Assembly (NCBI RefSeq): GCF_013280495.1
Contig: NZ_JABSSX010000003.1
Span: forward strand, 1 to 64,000
Direction of reading: 5' to 3'
Source of the DNA: Brevibacterium permense
GTDB taxonomy: Bacteria > Actinomycetota > Actinomycetes > Actinomycetales > Brevibacteriaceae
DNA: 64,000 nucleotides
Made by a program: the position numbers and the translations under genes
Notes under the pieces: model-generated
What the model was told of the DNA's origin: nothing
Database searches by the model: none
What the model saw: the letters and a program-made list of their open reading frames with translations, nothing else
Part shown: piece by piece, positions 18,135 through 26,867 of the stretch
How positions within the stretch are numbered: the stretch's first letter is position 1
How the letters are laid out: the number at the start of each line of letters is the position of its first letter

Positions 18135-19283
18135 ATGTTCGACCTGTACCAGCCCAGCGAAGAGCACGAAGAGATCCGTGCCGCGGTCCGCAATGTCGTC
18201 GAGAAGAAGATCGCGCCGTTCGCGGCCGAGGTCGACGCGGACTCCCGCTACCCGCAGGAGGCGCACGACGCCCTCGTCGAGACGGATTTCTTCGCCGCGC
18301 ACATCCCCGAAGAGTACGGGGGCATGGGCGCTGATGCGTTGGCAGTGGCGATCATCATCGAAGAGGTCGCACGCGGCTGCGTCTCGTCCTCGCTGATTCC
18401 GGCTGTGAACAAACTCGGCAGCATGCCCGTCCAGCTCGGAGGCAGCGAAGAGATCAAGAAGAAGTACTTCCCGTCCGTGGCCGCCGGAGAAGCAGGCTTC
18501 TCCTACGGACTGTCCGAGCGCGAAGCCGGATCCGACACCGCATCGATGAAGACCCGCGCCGAACGGGACGGCGACGACTGGATCCTCAATGGTGTCAAGA
18601 CCTGGATCACCAACGCCGGAGAATCCGAGTACTACACGGTCATGGCCGTGACCGACCCCGACGGAGCCCGTGGGCGCAACATCTCCGCCTTCGTCGTCGA
18701 GAAGTCCGATGAGGGCTTCACCTTCGGAGAGAAGGAGCGCAAGCTCGGCATCAAGGGCTCGCCCACCCGCGAGCTCCTCTTCGACAATGTCCGCCTGCCC
18801 GGCGACCGCATCGTCGGTGAGCCCGGGGAAGGTCTCAAGATTGCCCTGCGCACCCTCGACCACACTCGAGTCACGATCGCAGCGCAGGCCGTCGGCGTCG
18901 CCCAGGGCGCGCTCGACTACGCCCTGGCCTACGTCAAGGATCGGCAGCAGTTCGGCAAGTCGATCGCCGATAATCAGGCGATCCAGTTCATGCTCGCCGA
19001 TATGGGCATGAAGCTCGAGGCTGCACGCCAGCTGACCTACACCGCTGCCGCCAAGAGCGAACGCGGCGACGACGACCTCACGTACTTCGGCGCCGCGGCG
19101 AAGGCCTTCGCCTCCGACGCCGCGATGGAGATCACCACTGACGCCGTGCAGCTGCTCGGCGGTGCTGGCTACGTCGTCGACCACCCGGTCGAGCGGATGA
19201 TGCGCGATGCGAAGATCACGCAGATCTACGAAGGCACCAATCAGATCCAGCGCATGGTGATGGGACGCAAGCTCCTCGCCTGA
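18135..19283 (+). CDS. Acyl-CoA dehydrogenase (FadE25-like)
   Basis: FAD-dependent alpha,beta-dehydrogenation of an acyl-CoA thioester. The 382-residue protein has all three domains: an N-terminal helical domain, a middle beta domain with the FAD-contact stretch YGLSEREAGSD and WITNAGESEYY, and a C-terminal helical domain with DRQQFGKSIADNQA. The catalytic glutamate is in IYEGTNQIQRMVMGR near the C-terminus. The ATG at 18135 has GAGGAG four bases upstream; an ATG at 18132 is too close. Proximity to purE and purK matches fadE25 of M. tuberculosis. Chain-length specificity is not readable. A strong terminator follows. Confidence 0.92.
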   Translation: MFDLYQPSEEHEEIRAAVRNVVEKKIAPFAAEVDADSRYPQEAHDALVETDFFAAHIPEEYGGMGADALAVAIIIEEVARGCVSSSLIPAVNKLGSMPVQLGGSEEIKKKYFPSVAAGEAGFSYGLSEREAGSDTASMKTRAERDGDDWILNGVKTWITNAGESEYYTVMAVTDPDGARGRNISAFVVEKSDEGFTFGEKERKLGIKGSPTRELLFDNVRLPGDRIVGEPGEGLKIALRTLDHTRVTIAAQAVGVAQGALDYALAYVKDRQQFGKSIADNQAIQFMLADMGMKLEAARQLTYTAAAKSERGDDDLTYFGAAAKAFASDAAMEITTDAVQLLGGAGYVVDHPVERMMRDAKITQIYEGTNQIQRMVMGRKLLA

Positions 19284-19631
19284 ACCGGGCTCGAGATCTG
19301 AGCTGCTGGCCGCACATGGTCATGGCCGCTCGGTGCCGGCCGGTCCGTGTCGAACGGGCGCTGCGGACTCCCCCGGGACGGGAGTCTGCAGCGCCCGTTC
19401 TTCTGTCTGTGTCAAATCGCACACGCGACGAATCCGACATGCGCGGCGCGGATGTGCCGGAATCGATGGTTCTCACGCGACACAATAGGTGAACACAGTG
19501 GTCTCTGAAGTCTCTTTGGCACAGTTGTCTGCTGTGGACATCCACTGGGTCGATGCGACCTGAGCGTAGCCACCCGCGGATGTCGATGCCGGAAGCAGTC
19601 CGTGAGCAGAGCCCGAAGCGAAGGGAAGTCA
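19284..19631. other. Intergenic region between acyl-CoA dehydrogenase and LCP genes
   Basis: 348 bases without a supported gene. The first half contains the terminator at 19352-19406. The second half is less GC-rich and probably carries the promoter of the LCP gene. CACAAT at 19480-19485 is a possible -10, but no -35 is convincing. Confidence 0.5.
19352..19406 (+). terminator. Intrinsic terminator after the acyl-CoA dehydrogenase gene
   Basis: A 21-bp stem with one G-T wobble (19352-19372 with 19380-19400, GAACGGGCGCTGC paired to GCAGCGCCCGTTC at the base) closes a 7-base loop and is followed by TTCTGTCTGT. This is the strongest terminator-like structure in the window. Confidence 0.85.
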
Positions 19632-21152
19632 GTGGCCGAAACGAGATATGTGGACCCGATCCGCCACCCGTCGTATGCTTCGCAGCCGACGCGTGATGTG
19701 CGGGCTTGGCTTCTGCTGCTCGTCACGGCTCTCGTGCCCGGGGGAGTGCAGCTGCTCTTCGGCCACCGCCGGTGGGCGAAGATCTCTCTGTCGATCACCG
19801 CCATCAGCTGGTTCCTTGTCCTGATCGCCGGTGTGATCGTCCTCATCAGCCGGACGTTCCTCTTCACCATCGGCACGAACCCGTTCATCCTCACATTTCT
19901 GACCATCTGGGTGCCCGTCATCGCGATCAACTGGGCGGTGTGCCTGTTCGACACCCTGCGCCGCATCCGGATCGTCACGATCTCCCGAAGGGCCCGCAAA
20001 CGCTTCGTGGCGGCCTTCTGCGCCCTCTTGCTCATCGTCGTGGGCCCCTTGGCTTGGGGGACGACGATTCTCAACTCGCAGCGCGGACTGATGAGCGACC
20101 TGTTCGCCTCGGGCAAGGCGCTCAAGCCCGTCGACGGCCGATACAACATCCTGCTGCTCGGTTCGGACGCCGGAAAAGGGCGGACGGGAATCCGACCGGA
20201 CTCGCTGTCGCTGGTCTCGATCGACGCGAAGACCGGCAAATCCGTCATCATCGGCCTGCCTCGCAATATGGAGAACGTGCCGTTCCCGGACGACTCTCCG
20301 CTGCACAAGCATTACCCGCAGGGATACAACTGCGGGGACGAATGTCTGCTCAACGCCGTCTTCCAGCAGGGCGAACAGCACAAGGATGAGTTCGAGGACC
20401 CGAAGACTGCCGGCGAGCAGGCGACCATGGACGCCGTTTCGGGCGCCACCGGACTCGAGGTCCAGTACTACGCGATGATCAATCTCAAGGGATTCGAGAA
20501 CCTCATCGACTCCCTCGGCGGAATCACCCTCGTCTCCGGCAAGCGAGTGCCGATTTCGTCGAAGGTCGATCCGACCACGGGCGAGCATGGGCCGGTCAAG
20601 GGATGGATCGAACCGGGCAAACAGAAGCTCGACGGTTTCCACGCGCTGTGGTTCGCCCGCTCCCGAGAGTTCTCCAGCGACTACGAGCGGATGGTCCGCC
20701 AGCGTTGCGTGCAGACGGCGATGGTCAAGCAGCTCGACCCGGCCACCGTGCTCACCCGCTACCAGTCGATCGCGAAAGCCACTCCAGGGGCCGTGTCGAC
20801 GGACATTCCCTCGTCGCAGGTGGACTCGTTCGTCGACCTCGCGCTCAAGGTGAAATCGCAGAAGATCGAATCCGTCGACCTCACCCCGCCGCGCATCACT
20901 CCGTCACAGCCCGACTTCGATGTGGCACATCAGCTGGTAGCCGATAAGATCGAGGAGTCGTCGAAGTCCTCGGAAGAGGACAAAGGCGCGTTCTCGGTTC
21001 CCGGAAGCGACCTGTCAGCCGCTGCCGGAGTCGATGCGGGACTCGATCCGAACCCCGGTTCAGGGCCGCAGCTGCTGGCGCAGGGTGCCGGCGACACCTC
21101 TGCTGACAACGGCGAAGAAGCCGACGCGAAGGCGATCTGCTACGTGCCGTAA
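19632..21152 (+). CDS. LytR-CpsA-Psr (LCP) family envelope transferase
   Basis: LCP enzymes transfer lipid-linked secondary polymers such as teichoic acids or arabinogalactan onto peptidoglycan. The 506-residue protein has an N-terminal region with about four hydrophobic segments (residues 23-145), then the extracellular LCP domain: YNILLLGSDAG, RPDSLSLVSID, VIIGLPRNM, INLKGFENLIDSLGGI and LWFARSREFSSDYERMVRQR. Conserved Asp and Arg residues that bind the pyrophosphate head group are present. An acidic/Ser-rich tail of about 70 residues ends in AICYVP. The GTG at 19632 is chosen for the AAGGGAAG just upstream; a GTG at 19602 would add 10 residues. It neighbours a secreted wall hydrolase. Confidence 0.88.
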   Translation: MAETRYVDPIRHPSYASQPTRDVRAWLLLLVTALVPGGVQLLFGHRRWAKISLSITAISWFLVLIAGVIVLISRTFLFTIGTNPFILTFLTIWVPVIAINWAVCLFDTLRRIRIVTISRRARKRFVAAFCALLLIVVGPLAWGTTILNSQRGLMSDLFASGKALKPVDGRYNILLLGSDAGKGRTGIRPDSLSLVSIDAKTGKSVIIGLPRNMENVPFPDDSPLHKHYPQGYNCGDECLLNAVFQQGEQHKDEFEDPKTAGEQATMDAVSGATGLEVQYYAMINLKGFENLIDSLGGITLVSGKRVPISSKVDPTTGEHGPVKGWIEPGKQKLDGFHALWFARSREFSSDYERMVRQRCVQTAMVKQLDPATVLTRYQSIAKATPGAVSTDIPSSQVDSFVDLALKVKSQKIESVDLTPPRITPSQPDFDVAHQLVADKIEESSKSSEEDKGAFSVPGSDLSAAAGVDAGLDPNPGSGPQLLAQGAGDTSADNGEEADAKAICYVP

Positions 21153-21417
21153 GGCGCCGCTGTGGGGTCGGTCGTGATGAGACCGATGACCGAATCGGTC
21201 GATCCCATGCCGATTCCGGGAAAATCTTTTGCTCGGTGTGTCCCTTGCCAATGCTGGGAACCACACTCGTGTAATTAGAATATTCTGCTCTGTGGCTAGT
21301 CTGACACGCCGAAAATGTGTAACAATTTTGAGATGTTGGGGTTGCCCACCGTTCTGCCAACGGTGAAGGGGACCTCGAGGCCTGAACTTCCCTGTCTTCC
21401 TCGAAAAGGCTGTAACG

Positions 21418-24240
21418 ATGAAATATCTATTGCCCACTGTTGCGGGCTGCGCTTCTATTGCGCTGGTCGGCACCTTAGCGGTCACGGCACCGTCGGCTTC
21501 CGCAGCCACGACGTCGCCTGATGTGTCCAAAGAGGCGCTGAACGTCAGCAAAGAGGGACTCAACGTCCCCGGCGCCCGCGATTCCAGTGATTCCACCGCC
21601 ACTGCCGCCAACCAGAGCGCCACGAGCAATCTGCCGAATATCTTCAAGTCGCAGACCGCCCTGGCCTCGGCCAAGGTGCCCGATATCGTCAACGCGTCGG
21701 CGTCGGCGTCTTCGGGTTCGGTCAACAACGTCTCCGCCGGACTGACCTCCGGAGCCGACGAGGCCGCACCGTCTGAGGGATCGGCTCCGTCCGAGACCGA
21801 GCAGGCTCCTGCCGAGGGCGCAGAGACCGAGACCCCGAAGTCCGAGGACGAGGACGCGAAGGATTCGTCCGACGAGTCGAAGGCCGAGGGCGAAGACGAC
21901 ATCTCCGGTTCGGTCCGTCAGAAGACCGAAGACGGAGTGAACATCGCGCTCATCTCCGATGTCCTCGATGTCCCCGCGAACAACCCGAGCCTTGTCGGCT
22001 TCACCTTCTCCGAGTCGAAGTCCAATATCCGCATCCAGGTCCGCACCAAGCAGGGCTCGGAATGGGGCAATTGGGACACCCTGGACGAAGAGCAGCAGGA
22101 AGAAGCCCAGAACAAGGGTTCGGAGCCGATGACGGTGTCGAACGCTTCCGCTGTGCAGATGCGCATCCTCGGTGACTCCGCACCGAGCGAGGCCGAACTC
22201 GTCCTCGTCGATTCGAAGCGGGACGCCGGCGACGCTCAGGCTGTCGCCGAGAACGATCCCGTCGAGCTCGACGATCAGGTCGGCGGCGACTCCGCCGGTG
22301 CTGAAACCGCGCCGGAGCAGTCGACCGAGGACGCGACCGACGCCGAGGCGGCATCCGCAGAGAACGTCGACGCGGCGGCCGGTGCGACGGTGACCAACCA
22401 GAACTACGTACCCGGATCGTCGACGGTGGACACCGTGGCGAAGAAGGTGTCGAAGCCGAAGATCGGCTCGCGCAGCTCGTGGGGTGCCAAGGCCTACCGC
22501 GGCAGCCCCGACTACGCCAGCGGAATCAAGCAGGCCGTCGTTCACCACACCTCCGGCTCGAACAGCTACTCGGCTGCCGACGTTCCCGGAATCATCCGTG
22601 GTATCCAGGCCTACCACCAGCAGGGCCGAGGCTGGAGCGACATCGGATACAACGTCGTCGCAGACAAGTACGGTCGCCTCTGGCACGCCCGCGGCGGTGA
22701 CGTCTCGAAGGCCGTCGTCGGCGCTCACGTTGCCGGACACAACACCGGAACCTTCGGCATCTCCGTGCTGGGTACATACAACAGCGCGGCTCCGCCGAAG
22801 AAGACCCGCGACGCCGTCGCCTCGGCGATCGCCTGGAAGTTCTCGATCAACGGAATCTCCAAAGCCACGAAGTCGAACCTGGTCGGCCACCGCGATCTGG
22901 GACAGACCGACTGCCCGGGTGACGCCTTCTACGCCAAGTTGGGTGAGATGCGCTCGACGGTCAACTCGATCCTGAAGACCGGCGAACAGCCCAGCGACAG
23001 CAAGGACGATTCCAAGAAGGATGACGACAAGTCCAAGGATGACTCCAAGAAGGACGACGACAAGTCCAAGGATGACTCCAAGAAGGACGACGACAAGAAG
23101 GCCGAGAAGCCGAAGGCGAAGACCTCGATCGAGAAGTACGCCGAGAAGAACAAGCTCGGCAAGGCCCTCGGCAAGGAATACGACGTCAAGGGCGTCGCTG
23201 GTGCCAAGGCACAGAAGTTCGAGAAGGGCACCGTCTACTGGTCCAAGAAGACCGGCGCCTACCACCTGTCCGGAGCGATCGCTTCGGCCTACAAGGACAA
23301 TGCAGTCACCGACTTGGGGCTGCCCACCTCTGCGGAGAAGGGCGGCCTCAAGGGCGGGGGCGTCGCGCAGCGCTTCGAGAAGGGCTCGTTCTACTGGTCG
23401 AAGACCACCGGCGCTCACTACACCTCCGGCACGATCATGAAGTACTGGGGTGACAAGGGGACCGTCAAGGGTCACCTCGGTTACCCCAAGTCGGACGTGG
23501 TCTACAAGAAGGGCCGCGGTGAGCAGCTCTTCGAAGGCGCACGTCTGGTCTGGGCCGAAGGCTACGGAACCACCGAGTTCTCTGCCAAGGGTTCGATCGC
23601 CGGCGGAGTCAGCGACGACAATGCTCCGGGCGGCACGACGCCACCGGGAGACGATTCCACCGATGACAAGTCGGCTGCAGACTCCGGGGAAGGTTCTGCA
23701 GACGACAAGGACTCGAAGGATGACAAGTCCAAGGACGACTCCAAGAAAGACGATTCCAAGAAGGACGATAAGTCCAAGGACGATTCCAAGAAGGATGACT
23801 CCAAGAAGGATGACAAGTCCAAGGACGATAAGAAGAAGGACGACGACAAGAAGAAGGACAAGCCGTCCAAGGCCGAGAAGATCGCGGCCCAGCGTGCGTC
23901 CATCATCAAGGATGCGAAGGCCAACCTCGGCGTCAAGTACGTCTGGGGCGGCACCTCGCCGAAGTCCGGTTGGGACTGCTCGGGTTACACCCAGTACGTC
24001 TATGGCAAGAACGGCATCAAACTGCCGCGTACAACCAGTCAGCAGCGTTACGCCGGCAAGGAGATCTCGCTCAAGGACGCCAAGGCCGGCGACCTGATCT
24101 GGATCCCCGGTCATATCGGAATCATCTCCGAGACCAAGGGTCAGATGTACGATGCCGGCTCGACGCGGACGAACACCACGAAGCGCAGCTACAGCTGGAT
24201 GCTGAACCGTGGAGCCAAGGTCATCCGCGTAGTCGGCTGA
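21418..24240 (+). CDS. Secreted peptidoglycan hydrolase: PGRP amidase, LGFP repeats and NlpC/P60
   Basis: A 940-residue exported protein with two predicted wall-cleaving domains. A signal peptide ends near APSASA (about residue 29). Residues about 345-520 are an N-acetylmuramoyl-L-alanine amidase/PGRP domain with zinc ligands in VVHHTSG, GHRDLG and TDCPG. LGFP repeats follow at about 570-725, and an NlpC/P60 endopeptidase domain fills 825-940 with Cys854 (WDCSGY) and His899 (PGHIGI). Two Lys/Asp-rich linkers (about 525-565 and 748-822) are coded by near-identical short DNA repeats. The first 345 residues are acidic and largely low complexity. Likely anchored at or acting on the septal or lateral wall. 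Confidence 0.9.
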   Translation: MKYLLPTVAGCASIALVGTLAVTAPSASAATTSPDVSKEALNVSKEGLNVPGARDSSDSTATAANQSATSNLPNIFKSQTALASAKVPDIVNASASASSGSVNNVSAGLTSGADEAAPSEGSAPSETEQAPAEGAETETPKSEDEDAKDSSDESKAEGEDDISGSVRQKTEDGVNIALISDVLDVPANNPSLVGFTFSESKSNIRIQVRTKQGSEWGNWDTLDEEQQEEAQNKGSEPMTVSNASAVQMRILGDSAPSEAELVLVDSKRDAGDAQAVAENDPVELDDQVGGDSAGAETAPEQSTEDATDAEAASAENVDAAAGATVTNQNYVPGSSTVDTVAKKVSKPKIGSRSSWGAKAYRGSPDYASGIKQAVVHHTSGSNSYSAADVPGIIRGIQAYHQQGRGWSDIGYNVVADKYGRLWHARGGDVSKAVVGAHVAGHNTGTFGISVLGTYNSAAPPKKTRDAVASAIAWKFSINGISKATKSNLVGHRDLGQTDCPGDAFYAKLGEMRSTVNSILKTGEQPSDSKDDSKKDDDKSKDDSKKDDDKSKDDSKKDDDKKAEKPKAKTSIEKYAEKNKLGKALGKEYDVKGVAGAKAQKFEKGTVYWSKKTGAYHLSGAIASAYKDNAVTDLGLPTSAEKGGLKGGGVAQRFEKGSFYWSKTTGAHYTSGTIMKYWGDKGTVKGHLGYPKSDVVYKKGRGEQLFEGARLVWAEGYGTTEFSAKGSIAGGVSDDNAPGGTTPPGDDSTDDKSAADSGEGSADDKDSKDDKSKDDSKKDDSKKDDKSKDDSKKDDSKKDDKSKDDKKKDDDKKKDKPSKAEKIAAQRASIIKDAKANLGVKYVWGGTSPKSGWDCSGYTQYVYGKNGIKLPRTTSQQRYAGKEISLKDAKAGDLIWIPGHIGIISETKGQMYDAGSTRTNTTKRSYSWMLNRGAKVIRVVG
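22990..23100 (+). repeat. Tandem coding repeats for a Lys/Asp linker
   Basis: Near-identical units of about 33 bases encode repeated SKDDSKKDDDK blocks inside the hydrolase gene. A second array of related units lies at about 23710-23870. Such arrays are prone to copy-number change between strains. Confidence 0.75.
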
Positions 24241-24279
24241 CACTCGGCATCGAGGACGGGGCGTACAGCGCCTGCCAGC

Positions 24280-24335
24280 CAGTGCCCCGGGGGAGGATCC
24301 CATTGTGGATCTCCCTCGGGGCACTGTCTGGTTTC
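24280..24335 (+). terminator. Terminator-like hairpin after the hydrolase gene
   Basis: Arms CAGTGCCCC (24280-24288) and GGGGCACTG (24318-24326) pair perfectly, with further pairing inside (GGAGGATCC with GGATCTCC). TCTGGTTT follows. It lies 40 bases past the hydrolase stop. Confidence 0.65.
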
Positions 24336-24459
24336 CCCGACGATTCCGGTCGCCGCAGTGACCGGGGCATATGCATCTGCGCAGGTGAAAAGCGGTGAAT
24401 AGATTGTGACTTCGGCTGAACAGTCAGTGAAGTGCCGACTCCGGGCACGACAGCGGGGC

Positions 24460-24465
24460 TAGGCT
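24460..24465 (+). promoter_or_regulatory. Putative -10 box of manA
   Basis: TAGGCT, identical to the boxes upstream of mtrA and the amidohydrolase gene, lies 65 bases before the manA GTG. It would give a leader of roughly 60 bases with an AAAGGGGG Shine-Dalgarno. Confidence 0.35.
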
Positions 24466-24530
24466 GAACTGAGCACAACCGGAAAACACCGGATGTGAAT
24501 CCGACTCGATCCTGTCAAAGGGGGCCCGCA

Positions 24531-25850
24531 GTGCATCGTCTGCACAATACGGTCAAGAAGTTCGAATGGGGCAGCACCGACGCGATTCCCGCGATTCTCG
24601 GCACAGTCCCGGACGGCACCCCCTGCGCGGAACTCTGGCTCGGAGCACATCCGGTCAGCCCCTCTCGACTCGATGTCGGGCACACGCGGGCCCAGGCTCC
24701 GCTGGAACGGCAGAACCGCCTCGGCGGGCAGCAGGCGACGGGCGGCGTGGCGACCGAGGCCGAGCCGCGGCTCGGACCCAACCTCATCGAGTACCTGGCG
24801 GGGGACCCTGAAGGTCTGCTCGGCCATGACTCCCTCGAGTCCTTCGGAGCGCGACTGCCGTTCCTGCTCAAGGTGCTTTCGGCGAGCAAGGCCCTGTCGA
24901 TCCAGGTGCACCCGAACCGCGAACAGGCCCGGGCCGGATTCGCCGCCGAGGAAGCGGCCGGACCGGCACTGGACGCTCCCGACCGGAACTTCAAAGACGC
25001 CTCGGCGAAACCGGAGCTCATCTACGCACTCACCGACTTCCACGCGCTCACGGGATTCCGTCCGCGCAAGGCCGTGCGAGCCACGTTCGAACGGATGCTC
25101 TCCCAGCCGCTGACTCCGCCGTCCTTGGACGTGCTCGGAGCCATCATCGCAGCGCTGAAGTCCTTCAGCGAGTCCAAGGCGCTGTCTCGAGCCGTCGAAA
25201 TCATCCTCAGCGATCCGCGGACACCTGGGCTCGTCGACGAGGTGGCCGCCCACGGAATCGACGAACTGCCGGTCGGACACATCAGCCGGTCGGGCAGTGC
25301 TGTCGATCCGGCGCAGACGTTCTGCGAGCTCGTCACCGACTATCCCCATGACCCCGGTGCGCTGGTCGGACTCATGCTCAACCGGGTTCACCTGCAGCCG
25401 GGTGAAGCACTGACCATGGACGCCGGAGTGCTGCATGCCTACCTCTTCGGCACAGGCATCGAGATCATGGCCTCGAGCGACAACGTCGTGCGCGGCGGTC
25501 TGACCTCGAAGCACGTCGACATCGAACAGCTGTCGAAGATCACGGACTTCCACGCCGGTGCTCCTCGGATGGTCGAGCCCGATCACTCGGGAATGCTGCT
25601 GGGACCCACCGATGATTTCGCTCTGCAGGCACTGCGGTGCCCGCGTATGGCGACGGTGGAACGGCGCGGTGCTGCGATTGTGCTGTGCACCGCGGGAACT
25701 GTCACACTCAGCTCGCTCGGCTCGACGCTCACCCTCGAACGTGGGCAGAGCGCGTTCATCGCGGCCAACGAACCGACGGTGACGGCCGATGGCCACGGCG
25801 ACCTGTTCGTGGCGACCACCGGACTGAACTCCGGAGCTGCCGGCCGCTGA
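24531..25850 (+). CDS. manA: Mannose-6-phosphate isomerase, class I
   Basis: Interconverts fructose-6-phosphate and mannose-6-phosphate, feeding GDP-mannose and wall mannan synthesis with ManB (35674). The 439-residue protein is a complete type I phosphomannose isomerase with zinc-site residues in ALSIQVHPNREQA and KPELIYAL, and a His in DAGVLHAYLFGTGIEIMASSDNVVRGGLT. Length is slightly above the 390-410 typical of the family. The GTG at 24531 is preferred over an upstream ATG frame because AAAGGGGG lies just before it and the family starts HRLHNTVKKFEWGS. It stands alone, facing the convergent CoA-transferase genes. Confidence 0.93.
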   Translation: MHRLHNTVKKFEWGSTDAIPAILGTVPDGTPCAELWLGAHPVSPSRLDVGHTRAQAPLERQNRLGGQQATGGVATEAEPRLGPNLIEYLAGDPEGLLGHDSLESFGARLPFLLKVLSASKALSIQVHPNREQARAGFAAEEAAGPALDAPDRNFKDASAKPELIYALTDFHALTGFRPRKAVRATFERMLSQPLTPPSLDVLGAIIAALKSFSESKALSRAVEIILSDPRTPGLVDEVAAHGIDELPVGHISRSGSAVDPAQTFCELVTDYPHDPGALVGLMLNRVHLQPGEALTMDAGVLHAYLFGTGIEIMASSDNVVRGGLTSKHVDIEQLSKITDFHAGAPRMVEPDHSGMLLGPTDDFALQALRCPRMATVERRGAAIVLCTAGTVTLSSLGSTLTLERGQSAFIAANEPTVTADGHGDLFVATTGLNSGAAGR

Positions 25851-26192
25851 GCCCGCGCTGTCCGCCACCACCGGCGGCTGAGCTCGTCTGCTCAACTCAC
25901 CCCGGCGAATGCTTACTCACCCCTGCTGATCGGTGTGCAGGGCCCCTGGAGTGTGATTGTTGGGTCGATCCACGGTGATTTCTTCAACGTAACCACCGTG
26001 GATCGACCCAAGAATCTGCGTTTCCAACGGTGTCGAATAACGTCCGACGGCCCTGACGGACGAAGACGGTGTTCGGCGGCGGTCGACGCCAACGCGTGGG
26101 CGATCAAGACTGCGGTGCGCAGGCGGCAGAACACAGAACAGTGGTCACGTTCGGACACTACACGCGTGAGGCCTGGGCCGGTCACTCGGAAC
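25851..26192. other. Intergenic region between convergent manA and scoB
   Basis: 342 bases with no supported gene. The main content is the inverted repeat at 25955-26016. The rest shows nothing I recognise; a 90-codon open frame on the minus strand across the repeat has no family resemblance. Confidence 0.6.
25955..26016. repeat. Long imperfect inverted repeat, possible bidirectional terminator
   Basis: Perfect 18-base arms 25960-25977 (TTGGGTCGATCCACGGTG) and 25994-26011 pair. With one mismatch on each side, pairing extends outwards to GATT/AATC and inwards by TT/AA. The loop is about 10 bases. It lies between convergent genes, but its length exceeds that of ordinary terminators. Confidence 0.8.
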
Positions 26193-26855
26193 TCAGGCGG
26201 CGACCTCGATGGTGGGGACGTCCTCGGGGACGATCACCTCGGCGCCGGTCTTCTCCTTGACTTCGTCGACGGTCACGCCCGGGGCGAGTTCGACGAGGGT
26301 GAACGCGTCACCGCTGACGTCGAGTACGGCGATATCGGTGATGATGCGCTCGACGACGCCCTTTCCGGTCAGCGGCAGTTCGCACGCCTTCAGCAGTTTG
26401 TGCGAACCGTCCTTGGCGACGTGGTCCATGATGACGATGACGCGCTGGGCACCGTGCACGAGGTCCATGGCGCCGCCCATTCCCTTGACCATCTTGCCCG
26501 GGATCATCCAGTTCGCGATGTCTCCGTTCGTGGCTACCTGCATGGCGCCGAGGATCGCGGCGTTGATCTTGCCGCCGCGGATCATGCCGAAGCTCGCCGC
26601 TGAGTCGAAGTACGCGGCGCCCGGGTTCATCGTGACGATCTCCTTGCCCGCGTTGATGAGGTCGGGGTCGATCTCATCCTCGGTCGGGTACGGGCCGACG
26701 CCGAGCAGGCCGTTCTCCGACTGGAGCACGAGGTGGACACCCTCGGGCAGAAAATTGGGCACCAGGGTCGGCATGCCGATGCCGAGGTTGACGTAGCTGC
26801 CGTCTTCGAGTTCCTGGGCGGCACGGGTCGCCATCTGATTGCGTGTCAATGACAT
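26193..26855 (-). CDS. scoB: 3-oxoacid CoA-transferase subunit B
   Basis: Small subunit of a family I CoA-transferase that moves CoA from succinyl-CoA to acetoacetate or a related 3-oxo acid. The 220-residue protein carries the catalytic glutamate in [13 protein letters not shown] near residue 46 and the glycine-rich [17 protein letters not shown]. It lies 12 bases downstream of scoA in the same orientation, the usual two-gene layout. Acetoacetate and 3-oxoadipate (PcaIJ) versions are hard to tell apart by eye; no other ketoadipate genes are nearby, so the succinyl-CoA:3-ketoacid reading is the default. Confidence 0.9.
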   Translation of the reverse strand: MSLTRNQMATRAAQELEDGSYVNLGIGMPTLVPNFLPEGVHLVLQSENGLLGVGPYPTEDEIDPDLINAGKEIVTMNPGAAYFDSAASFGMIRGGKINAAILGAMQVATNGDIANWMIPGKMVKGMGGAMDLVHGAQRVIVIMDHVAKDGSHKLLKACELPLTGKGVVERIITDIAVLDVSGDAFTLVELAPGVTVDEVKEKTGAEVIVPEDVPTIEVAA

Positions 26856-26867
26856 TTCTGTGTCTCC

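Noticed and set aside
21153-21417. c-di-AMP (ydaO-type) riboswitch upstream of the wall hydrolase
   Set aside because: Such riboswitches often precede wall hydrolases in actinobacteria, and GGGAACC occurs at about 21256, but I could not find the other conserved blocks or the pseudoknot partners. A covariance-model search would settle it.
22990-23870. CRISPR-like repeat arrays
   Set aside because: The repeats are in frame and encode Lys/Asp linkers inside one protein, with no unique spacers and no cas genes nearby.
25913-26185. 90-codon open frame on the minus strand between manA and scoB
   Set aside because: It crosses the inverted repeat, has no Shine-Dalgarno or family resemblance, and its amino-acid make-up looks like random GC-rich sequence.
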